Origin: Pseudomonadales bacterium
GTDB taxonomy: Bacteria; Pseudomonadota; Gammaproteobacteria; Pseudomonadales; Azotimanducaceae
Length of the DNA: 64,000 nucleotides
Assembly (NCBI GenBank): GCA_028285415.1
Contig: JANQPF010000002.1
Span: 124,001 to 188,000, forward strand
Direction: 5' to 3'
Shown here piece by piece: positions 52,414-60,011 of this stretch. The notes under the pieces were generated by a model. It ran no database searches. It saw only the letters and a program-made list of their open reading frames with translations, and was not told the origin of the DNA. Both the position numbers and the translations under genes were made by a program. The stretch's first letter is position 1; each line of letters starts with the position of its first letter.

Positions 52414-53469
52414 GTGGCTAAGAAGACACTGGTAGTCGTTCACGGCATGGGGCAGCACACCAAAGCATCGGTCAAGAAAGAGGTAGATGATGCCTTTAAG
52501 GCGGCCTTCAAGCTTTATGACTCGCTGAACGGAGCGAAACCGTCGGATAAGTTCGATCTTGTCGTCTTCGAGTACAACAGCTTCTTCGACGACTACCGTA
52601 GTGCTCTGGAGGAAAACTCCAACGACATCCTGGAGGCTCTGTCAGGCATATCGGGAGATCTCCCTCCCATACCCAAGCTTGCCGCAGCAATCACGCAGCT
52701 GGACAACTCCGTCAAAGAGGACTCGTTCTTCAACACTCATTGGCTCGACGTGGTGCTCTACCGGTTTTCTTTGCTAAGTGAGCCGATCCGGCTTGAACTG
52801 GCCGCCGTCATCGGCGAGGCGATCGCGCGGGTTGGTTCGACCAATGTTCACGTCCTCGGCCACTCGCTCGGGACCGCCGTGCTCCATGACACGCTGGCGA
52901 AAGCGTATGGCGCTGAGCCCCTGGAGCGCGACGGTAAGTCGTTGAAGCTGCTGTCGAACCGGGATCGTCTTGGCGGCGTCCATCAGGTTGCCAACGTCAG
53001 CCGGGTGCTGGAGTCGTTTCGCAACGTGGATGCGTCTGAGGTCAGGCCGGGACACGGCTGCTGCAGCGTTTTTGTGGAGTACAGGCACAAGCTGGACCCG
53101 TTTACCAAGGTCAAGCCATTCGACCCTACCGACAACGAGGAGTGGATATCACACGCTGTGTGGCGCTCTGCCTATCAGCTGGTTGAGCCGAGCTCTGTTA
53201 CCGAAACGAACGTGCACGGTCTGGGCCACTATCTAAGGAACCCCATGGTGCATCTGATGTTGTTCCGCCTGTTATTCGGATTTCGACCCAACGTATCCGA
53301 AAAGACCGCGGCAAGTGACAAGTACCTCGCTGGTACGGTGCAGGGCAAAGCGACTGCACTCAGAGACGCGGTGGACAATCTCCAGCTGACGGAAGAATCC
53401 GTGGGCGAACTGTTGATGGCGGGAAAAGCGTTCAAAGATCTGGTGAAAAGCTTCGGGGAGAAATTCTGA
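52414..53469 (+). CDS. alpha/beta-hydrolase lipase-like protein
   Basis: 351 residues from GTG 52414, behind AGGAAGAG. Motifs: LVVVHGMGQH (oxyanion region, 7-15) and the nucleophile elbow GHSLG with Ser151. The fold resembles lipase-3/DUF676-type esterases. No signal peptide, so cytosolic or peripheral. The stop shares a base with the next start (TGATG). First gene of the lipid-enzyme run next to the TIR-NLR; its start is 98 bases from that of the divergent MFS exporter. Confidence 0.8.
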   Translation: MAKKTLVVVHGMGQHTKASVKKEVDDAFKAAFKLYDSLNGAKPSDKFDLVVFEYNSFFDDYRSALEENSNDILEALSGISGDLPPIPKLAAAITQLDNSVKEDSFFNTHWLDVVLYRFSLLSEPIRLELAAVIGEAIARVGSTNVHVLGHSLGTAVLHDTLAKAYGAEPLERDGKSLKLLSNRDRLGGVHQVANVSRVLESFRNVDASEVRPGHGCCSVFVEYRHKLDPFTKVKPFDPTDNEEWISHAVWRSAYQLVEPSSVTETNVHGLGHYLRNPMVHLMLFRLLFGFRPNVSEKTAASDKYLAGTVQGKATALRDAVDNLQLTEESVGELLMAGKAFKDLVKSFGEKF

Positions 53470-54446
53470 TGCGTGCAGCAATTGTTCTGTTGGGTATCTT
53501 CTGGTCTACCTCGCTCTGCGCACAGGCAGCTCAGCCTTGTGTGGGGGACGAGGGATTGAGCGATGCTACGCACCTGTCCGAGCTTCGCGAGGCGGCAGTG
53601 AGGGTAAAGGTTGTTCAATGCAGCGGTGGTTCGCAGGATGAGGTGACCCAGGCGTTTGTCGAATTCATCGAAGGAAACCAGGATTGGTTCGCGCGGTTTG
53701 GGGGTTTCGAAAACGACCTGAATCCGATGGCCGTCATCAAACAGACGCTCGCTGCCGGGAGAACGTACGACATACCGTCCATTGGCATCTCGCTGAACGA
53801 TGAGTTGCAGATTGGAGCCGCCTTCTTTGCTCCCGCTTCGATGGCCACGTGTCAGGCCAGGGCCGCGCCGGAGGCATGCCCCAACGTTTTTGATGAGTTC
53901 ATTGAGTACTACACTCATGCCCACACCGCCTACGCGACGCCGCCGAGACTTGCGTTTGTCCAAGGCGTGAAGGCGCTCAGCGGCGAGTGGGATCGCTATC
54001 TGACTGCCTCGCGCGGGTTCACGACACTCGAAATGGCGTTCAACTCGGCGATGTACAAAAGGAACGAATCCGTCGATTTTCAGAATCCGCCGGACATCCA
54101 GTGGATCCTGCTGCATCCCAACATCGTCATTGAAAACGTGGATGATGCGGCTGATGGCAACAACGTGGAGGAAGCGATTGTCGTCGACATTTTTGGGATG
54201 AACTGGTGGCGGCAGGACAAGTGGTATATGCCGACCGGGTTTGCGGTGACCGGCGTCTATTCAGATAGACCTGAGGTGCAGGACTGGGGATATGGCGCCT
54301 CGCTGTTCTTCGACAGCGTCTATACCGTCGGGTATTCCAACCACGATGGCGACCACGGTGTCTACGTGTCCTTTGATTTGCTCAAACTCTTCCAGGACAA
54401 GGAACAGGTATACGATCGCCTCGTATCCAGGCTAAGAGAGAACTAG
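53469..54446 (+). CDS. secreted protein of unknown function
   Basis: 325 residues, signal peptide (AAIVLLGIFWSTSLCAQA). Mature protein with a few paired Cys (QPCVGDEG, VQCSGG, TCQARAAPEACP) and aromatic-rich C-terminal strands (FGMNWWRQDKWYMPTGFA). No family recognised. Coupled to the alpha/beta hydrolase by TGATG, suggesting joint function. The partner is cytosolic by prediction while this one is exported, which is notable. Confidence 0.65.
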   Translation: MRAAIVLLGIFWSTSLCAQAAQPCVGDEGLSDATHLSELREAAVRVKVVQCSGGSQDEVTQAFVEFIEGNQDWFARFGGFENDLNPMAVIKQTLAAGRTYDIPSIGISLNDELQIGAAFFAPASMATCQARAAPEACPNVFDEFIEYYTHAHTAYATPPRLAFVQGVKALSGEWDRYLTASRGFTTLEMAFNSAMYKRNESVDFQNPPDIQWILLHPNIVIENVDDAADGNNVEEAIVVDIFGMNWWRQDKWYMPTGFAVTGVYSDRPEVQDWGYGASLFFDSVYTVGYSNHDGDHGVYVSFDLLKLFQDKEQVYDRLVSRLREN

Positions 54447-54533
54447 CGCGAACCATCGGCCGGCGCGGGGCTTTACGACTCAATGGAACTTGGAGTATGT
54501 TGTTAGCGCCGCCAATGGTTTGGTGAGGAAACT

Positions 54534-55649
54534 ATGGCTGCGTTGCTGTTTGCGATTGGGACCTATATCGCTGCATTCCTTTGTCTCTGGTTCTGCTATA
54601 CGGAAGGCGGCACCTGGTTCAAGCGCATTGTGTACGCGCTCACCCTGATCGGGTTCATGTTCTTGTTTTATCTGCTCGAGTCCTGGGCGGGTATACGCGC
54701 GCCGTTTTACGAATACGAAGTCTCGGGCGGCTTCCCCTGGTACATTCCGAAATTCGATTTTTCGCCCTTCGCCGGCTTCTCGAGCCTCTTGCAGCCGAGC
54801 ATCCTGGCAACCACCCATCCCTGCTCGAACATGACGAATTACATGCCGCTCGCCATTCCGGTTGCCGGCGGCTGTATAGTGTTTACGCTCTTGTGGACGG
54901 TGCGCCTGCTGTACAACAGCGAAGGGTTTGCCACCATGCCGTTCAATCCGGTGACCGCACCGTTCATTGTCGGCCTGATGGCGCTGTGGATGGACCTGCC
55001 GCTGGATCCGATCCTTGCGGAATCGCAGAGCTGTATTCCTCCGGTTGAATCGATCCACGGCGGTCTGCGTTTCTGGCTCTGGTCGAGTGATGCTTCACTT
55101 GCCGATATCTGGTTCCATGTGCCGCTCTACAACTTCGCAACGTGGTATGCCGCCCCCGCCATTCTGACGGCGGTCATCATCTGGCTGACCTGGCTGTATT
55201 TGTGGATCACCGGTGCGGTTGTCCAGTTCCAGGACGGTGCGCTGCGGTCCGTCATTCTGGGTCTCCTGCTCGTCATCTTCATCGTCTCCCCGAACTCGGC
55301 GGCGTCCATCGCGACGATCTACACCATTGTCATTGTCCTCGTTGCGATTGGTGTCTACTACCTCATCACGAAGTATGAAACGTTCAAGCGCAACAACGAG
55401 TGGCGCATCCCGCTTGTGGCGACGTTGACGTTCTTTTTCATCTTCCCGCTGCTTGCGTTTCTGTTCACAGGCGCGTTTTCGCTCCGGGATATTTATCTCT
55501 TCCTCATTGCGCTTTTTGTGGCGGTGTGGGGGATTGTGTTTGCGACGCTGCCGTACTGGAAGCTGACCAATCCGATTGTCGGCGTCACCCCTCTCATTCT
55601 CGGGATCATTCTGGTGGTTCTGATACTCGGCTATCTCGGGAACACGTAG
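54534..55649 (+). CDS. CruF-like (DUF422) integral membrane protein
   Basis: 371 residues, about nine membrane helices. LWMDLPLDP (152-159), W181/W183 and VPLYNFATW (196-204) resemble the CruF/carotenoid-hydratase (DUF422) signature D-x-x-x-D-P, W, PxxNFxGW. CruF acts with a UbiA-type lycopene elongase in C50 carotenoid synthesis. A UbiA homologue lies nearby on the other strand (58980), but crtB/crtI are absent, so an isoprenoid role is only suggested. GAGG ribosome site. Confidence 0.6.
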   Translation: MAALLFAIGTYIAAFLCLWFCYTEGGTWFKRIVYALTLIGFMFLFYLLESWAGIRAPFYEYEVSGGFPWYIPKFDFSPFAGFSSLLQPSILATTHPCSNMTNYMPLAIPVAGGCIVFTLLWTVRLLYNSEGFATMPFNPVTAPFIVGLMALWMDLPLDPILAESQSCIPPVESIHGGLRFWLWSSDASLADIWFHVPLYNFATWYAAPAILTAVIIWLTWLYLWITGAVVQFQDGALRSVILGLLLVIFIVSPNSAASIATIYTIVIVLVAIGVYYLITKYETFKRNNEWRIPLVATLTFFFIFPLLAFLFTGAFSLRDIYLFLIALFVAVWGIVFATLPYWKLTNPIVGVTPLILGIILVVLILGYLGNT

Positions 55650-55656
55650 CCGACGG

Positions 55657-56814
55657 GTGCGCGTGGTGCTCGCCGACACATTTGCAGGAACCCTCGAGGC
55701 GCGTGCTGCGGCCCACGCGGCGCCGCCATTCGAAATTGCGTTTCCGGACGGCAGCACGTTCCGTCACGGCGGTGCAGACAGCCCGGCCTGCCGCTTTGAT
55801 TTGACCACGTCTGCCGGCGTGGACGCGTTCACGAGTTTCGATGAACTCCGTCTCGGCGAGGCGTACCTGCGCGGCGATGTGGATGTAACTTACGGATTTG
55901 GCGCTGCGTTCCGGCTGCGGCCGATGTTTTCCGATCGTCACCCCTGGCTGTCGCTGTGGCGTTTCCTGCGGCCTGCGCTCGTCGGTCAGTCGCGCCAGAA
56001 CCTCGAACTTATCCCGGATCACTACGACGAATCGCCGGAGTTTTATACGAGCTTTCTCGACGAACGTTACCATCTCTACTCCCAGGCGGTGTTCGAAGAG
56101 CCCGACAACTCGCTCGAGGAGGCGGCGGAAAACAAGCTGCACTACGTCGCGACTGCCTGCGAGTTTTCGCAGCGAACGCACGTGCTCGACGTGGGCGGCG
56201 GCTGGGGTTCTCTGGCGCGGCGCGCGCTGGCGGCGGATGCGCGGGTCACTCTGTTGACCGTCTCGCCTGAGCAGGCCCGCTACCTCTCTGAAGCGTTGGT
56301 CCGTAAACATCCCGAGCAGCTGGACGTCACGCTGGAAGACTTCTTCCGATACCGGCCTGACAAGCAGTTCGATGCGGTTACTTTTCTCGGCTCCATGGAG
56401 CATCTGCCGGATTACGGGAAGGTGGCGCGCCGCGTATCCGCGTTGCTCAGACCGGGCGGTTTTGCCTACATGGACTTTTCGGCAATCAAAGAGAAGCACG
56501 CGATCAGCTCGTTCACCTATCGTCACGTCTTCAAGGGTAACGGCACGCCGGTGTTCCTGCCGGAACTGCTCGACGCGATGATCGCGAGGGGGTTTGACGT
56601 GCTTGCGGTCATCAATGACACCGAGAACTATCACCTGACGACCAGGGCGTGGGCTGAGCGACTGGAGAGCCGCCGCTGTGAGCTTGTCAGCCGGTTCGGT
56701 GAAGCTCAGTACCGACTCTTCCGCCTGTATCTCTGGGCCACCGCATACTCCCTGGGAGTGGATCGGTCTCTCGACGCTTACCGGGTGGTCTTTCGTAAGC
56801 CGCACAACCCCTGA
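55657..56814 (+). CDS. cyclopropane-fatty-acid-synthase-like methyltransferase
   Basis: 385 residues from GTG, about the size of E. coli CFA synthase (382). HYDESPEFYTSFLDERYHLYS, the SAM-binding VLDVGGGWGS (177-185), and GSMEHLPDYG, where the Glu matches the bicarbonate-binding Glu of the family. N-terminal FRHGGADSP domain as in the CFA/mycolic-acid methylase group. Would transfer a methyl(ene) group to unsaturated acyl chains of membrane lipids, or to a related lipid substrate. Starts seven bases after the CruF-like stop. Confidence 0.82.
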   Translation: MRVVLADTFAGTLEARAAAHAAPPFEIAFPDGSTFRHGGADSPACRFDLTTSAGVDAFTSFDELRLGEAYLRGDVDVTYGFGAAFRLRPMFSDRHPWLSLWRFLRPALVGQSRQNLELIPDHYDESPEFYTSFLDERYHLYSQAVFEEPDNSLEEAAENKLHYVATACEFSQRTHVLDVGGGWGSLARRALAADARVTLLTVSPEQARYLSEALVRKHPEQLDVTLEDFFRYRPDKQFDAVTFLGSMEHLPDYGKVARRVSALLRPGGFAYMDFSAIKEKHAISSFTYRHVFKGNGTPVFLPELLDAMIARGFDVLAVINDTENYHLTTRAWAERLESRRCELVSRFGEAQYRLFRLYLWATAYSLGVDRSLDAYRVVFRKPHNP

Positions 56815-56831
56815 AACGAGGAGGGCGCTCC

Positions 56832-58994
56832 ATGAGTATCGTCTACTTTGTTCTGGTTTTCGTTTTCATCGCCATCTGGCATGAGTATTTCTTGTCGAGC
56901 GGATCCATGGTCACGGAAAAGCGCACGGCGGAGGCGTGGCTGAACCGCGTGTTCGGTATGTGGTACACGATTGCGCTCTTTCTCGTCGCGTATCTGTTCA
57001 TCGCGGGTGACTTGCTCACGAGCTACGGCTTTCCGTACCTCTTTCGCAGTGACGGCGACAGTTTGGGCAGCTCCTTCGGGTTTGTGCTGAGCCCGGCGCT
57101 CTGGACCTCGGCCGCCCTGGCGCTGCTGCTTGTGATCGGTTTTTCAACGAGCTTCGTGTATCAGACCGGTGATGAGCAGCTGATGTACGGTTCGGGCGCG
57201 CTCGACCGCAGCGCGCACCTCAGGTACCTGCTTCACCAGGCGGTTCCGCTGGGTGCATGCGTCCTGATTGCGCAGCTTCTCTTTGCCGGTGACACCGCGG
57301 TGCTCGTTGAGCTCCTCTTCAGCGCCGCGGGTCTGGCAGGCGGATATGTGATCGGGCTCGGTCTGGTCTGGCTCGCGTACGCTGTCCCGGCACCGTCCTG
57401 GTATCAGGCACTGATCACGTGGCTGCGTCGGTTCTTCACGTATCACGGATCGGCCGGGGTCTCGTGGACCATCGAAGGTGCGCTGGTGCTTCTGTTCTTC
57501 CTACAGCTTGTCATCCTGCTGATCGTCACGGCGTTCAACGTCATCCCAACGGGCGCGGCGATCCTCATGTTGCTCGGCTGGCTGTATCTGGTGATAAGCC
57601 TGCTGCAACTTTTCCGCCCTTCGCTGCGCACCGTGGCGGCAATCGCCGGAGCTTTTGTTGTGGTCTTCACCAACGGTGTCGAAGACAAACATAAGTACGA
57701 CGACTTCGAGCCGTTATACGCCACGCCGGGCGGCGCACCGGCTGCAACAACCGACCCCATTGTGGCGCTTGATGCCTGGAAGGCGCACCTTGCGGGTATT
57801 GGCGAGACGGATACCAAGCCGCCGCTGGTCGTGCTGGCTTTGAGCGGTGGCGCCTACCGGGCGAGCTTCTGGTCAGCGGTGGTGATGGATGAGCTGCTGG
57901 CCGAGAGCGCGGATTCAGCCTCGCGTCTCAAAGGCTTTGCCGAGCACGTGAAGCTGGTTACCGGCGCATCCGGCGGCACTGTCGCAGGTGCCTACTTTGC
58001 CACCAACCGCGGTGCGGCACCCGGACAGCCGCCGTACGTGCTCGATGCGTTACTCGATGACATTCTTGCGGCCCGCTCGGCGGATCCGGATTATTCGACC
58101 GTCAATCCCTACGGCCGCGACAGCCTCTCTCCCGTCATCCAGCACCTCGTCCAGCGCGATCTCTTCAAGGTGTTCGTGCCGTTTTTTCACAATCTCAATC
58201 AAACCGATCGCGGTGAGGTGCTCGAGCGTCAATGGGCGGGTTTGCAGGGTAAGTTCACCGACCTCGGTGCGGGTGAAGCCGCCGGCTGGCGTCCGTCGCT
58301 GATGCTGAACCCCACGCTTGCGAGTTCCGGTCTGCCGCTTCTCGTCAGCAATCTGACCATGACGGCGTCGTTCCCGAGCCCAACGCTTGCCGTTGACAAC
58401 CCGGCGGTTCATGCGGAGCTGCGCACGGCCACCGCGGTTCGTATGCAGGCGACCTTTCCGTACGCAAGCCCAGCCGTCAGGCTGCCGCCGCCGACACATG
58501 AGCCGGTTGTCGACGCGGGGTACTTCGACAACTTCGGCGTCCACGCAGCCGCGCACTTCTTTGGCAGCGAGGCGGTGCGGAACTGGGTGGTCGCGGAGAC
58601 GTCCGGAGTCATTGTGATCCTCATCAACGCGTTCGCGAGTGCGCCGGCCGCGCCGGCGTCGAACCGGGTGAGCCGTGCCGCCGAGTCGTTTGTGCTGCCT
58701 TTGTCTGCCGTTTTTCAGGTTGCCAGAGAGGGCGGACGGCTGAGGGACACGGCTGCGTTTGCCGAGCTCCAGTCCCGTTATGCCGAAACGGCGGTGGGCT
58801 GCGTATCGTGTCCCGCAACCTGGTTTACGGTCCTCGAGCTCGAGAACCGAGCGTCATCGGCGCAGGCCAGCATGTCCTGGTATGTCCCCAAAGGCGGGCT
58901 TGCCGAAATCGAGTCGCAGATCCATGCGGCGCACAACGCAGCTGTCCTCGACGATCTTGCCGATGACTACCAGGCGCGGCTAAGTATTCCGTGA
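56832..58994 (+). CDS. multi-spanning membrane patatin-like phospholipase
   Basis: 720 residues. About seven hydrophobic helices in residues 1-285. Then a cytoplasmic patatin domain: LSGGAYRAS (337-345), nucleophile Ser380 in TGASGGT, and Asp561 in VDAGYFDNFG, where DAG replaces DGG. Strong GAGGAGG ribosome site. Fusion of a polytopic membrane domain to patatin is unlike the soluble 668-residue one at 829. Predicted to hydrolyse membrane lipids locally. The 3' end overlaps the convergent UbiA gene by 15 bases. Confidence 0.82.
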   Translation: MSIVYFVLVFVFIAIWHEYFLSSGSMVTEKRTAEAWLNRVFGMWYTIALFLVAYLFIAGDLLTSYGFPYLFRSDGDSLGSSFGFVLSPALWTSAALALLLVIGFSTSFVYQTGDEQLMYGSGALDRSAHLRYLLHQAVPLGACVLIAQLLFAGDTAVLVELLFSAAGLAGGYVIGLGLVWLAYAVPAPSWYQALITWLRRFFTYHGSAGVSWTIEGALVLLFFLQLVILLIVTAFNVIPTGAAILMLLGWLYLVISLLQLFRPSLRTVAAIAGAFVVVFTNGVEDKHKYDDFEPLYATPGGAPAATTDPIVALDAWKAHLAGIGETDTKPPLVVLALSGGAYRASFWSAVVMDELLAESADSASRLKGFAEHVKLVTGASGGTVAGAYFATNRGAAPGQPPYVLDALLDDILAARSADPDYSTVNPYGRDSLSPVIQHLVQRDLFKVFVPFFHNLNQTDRGEVLERQWAGLQGKFTDLGAGEAAGWRPSLMLNPTLASSGLPLLVSNLTMTASFPSPTLAVDNPAVHAELRTATAVRMQATFPYASPAVRLPPPTHEPVVDAGYFDNFGVHAAAHFFGSEAVRNWVVAETSGVIVILINAFASAPAAPASNRVSRAAESFVLPLSAVFQVAREGGRLRDTAAFAELQSRYAETAVGCVSCPATWFTVLELENRASSAQASMSWYVPKGGLAEIESQIHAAHNAAVLDDLADDYQARLSIP

Positions 58995-60011
58995 GTCGTC
59001 GACGTTGCCGTAGTCGGCAAGATAGTCGGCGAAGTGGCGCAAATCGGCGATGAAAATCAGGTAGGGCAGGAAAAAACAGACGAGCAGGGTGATTGCCAGG
59101 GTGTCATCCAGGAGGGGCAATTGCACGATGACCGGCGGCAGGAGCAACGGCAGCTGATTGATGAAAACGCTTTTCTGGCGATTTGGCGAGCTGATGCTGA
59201 CCACGCGGAAGAGCACGAGCAGGCTGTACGCGTTGATCAGGATCCAGGCAGTGATCGCAACCAGCCCGGGTTTCAGCTCGCCGCTGACAAAGAGGATCAC
59301 GGGTGGCGCGAGTAGCGCGGCAAACACCGCATACGCGTAGGCTGCTAGCCGCCGCGTGCCGATGATGTCCCGACCGATGGGTCTCGCGCCAAGATAGATG
59401 GCGGTTGTCGTTTGGCCGTTGTGGTAGTCGTTGTCCAGATCGCGGAGGCTGCCGTGTATCCCGTTGATGAGGACGATGTAGATGAAGGCAAACGCCGCGG
59501 GAAGAATCGTCAACGTGGTTGGTTCGCCCACCAGAGCCGCGCCCGTCAACGCAAGCATGGCCCAGGCGATACCCTGCACAGCGTCGGTCAACATGGGTAC
59601 GGGGCAGCGCTTGCCGTAAACGTTGTATACGACCGTCGCAGCGTATCCTGTGACGAGGAGCGGAAAGGCGAGCCAGCTCGCCTCGGCGAGCCACAGCACC
59701 AGCAGACTCACCGGTATCTGAGCCAGAACAAAACGCCATGCGCTGCGCTCGGAAATCTGCCCGGTGACGAGCGGGTCCTGCGCGCGGCGGGGCTGCGTGC
59801 GGTCGAGGGGCAGATCGATGAGATCGTTGTGCATGTAGCCGAAAAAGTGGTAGTTGAGGCCAAGCACAATCAGGGCCACGATCTCGCCGGAAGTCGGGAC
59901 CTCTGACGACGCGCCCGCCCCGAGCATGACCAGCAACCACGTATAGCCGAGATACGAACCGCGGAACAGACGTTCTCCGGTATCGATCCAGGCGCGCAGC
60001 GGTTTCATCAT
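58980..60011 (-). CDS. UbiA-family prenyltransferase
   Basis: 343 residues, about eight membrane helices. The Mg/diphosphate motifs are present: NDLIDLPLD (62-70) and DLDNDYHNG (191-199), plus the YNVYGKR loop. Transfers a prenyl group to an aromatic or terpenoid acceptor in the membrane. Not ubiA itself by context (no ubi genes near). Start overlaps the TIR-NLR stop by ATGA, so it is translated from the same message as an NLR-like gene, which is rare. Its partner could be the CruF-like protein on the opposite strand. Confidence 0.85.
   Translation of the reverse strand: MMKPLRAWIDTGERLFRGSYLGYTWLLVMLGAGASSEVPTSGEIVALIVLGLNYHFFGYMHNDLIDLPLDRTQPRRAQDPLVTGQISERSAWRFVLAQIPVSLLVLWLAEASWLAFPLLVTGYAATVVYNVYGKRCPVPMLTDAVQGIAWAMLALTGAALVGEPTTLTILPAAFAFIYIVLINGIHGSLRDLDNDYHNGQTTTAIYLGARPIGRDIIGTRRLAAYAYAVFAALLAPPVILFVSGELKPGLVAITAWILINAYSLLVLFRVVSISSPNRQKSVFINQLPLLLPPVIVQLPLLDDTLAITLLVCFFLPYLIFIADLRHFADYLADYGNVDDSRNT

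Noticed and set aside
53229-54116. 295-codon minus-strand frame opposite the secreted unknown protein
   Set aside because: The plus frame has a signal peptide and TGATG coupling; the minus frame has neither.
55606-56805. Minus-strand 399-codon frame opposite the CFA-like gene
   Set aside because: The plus strand encodes a clear methyltransferase. The antisense frame is Arg/Gln-rich with no motif.
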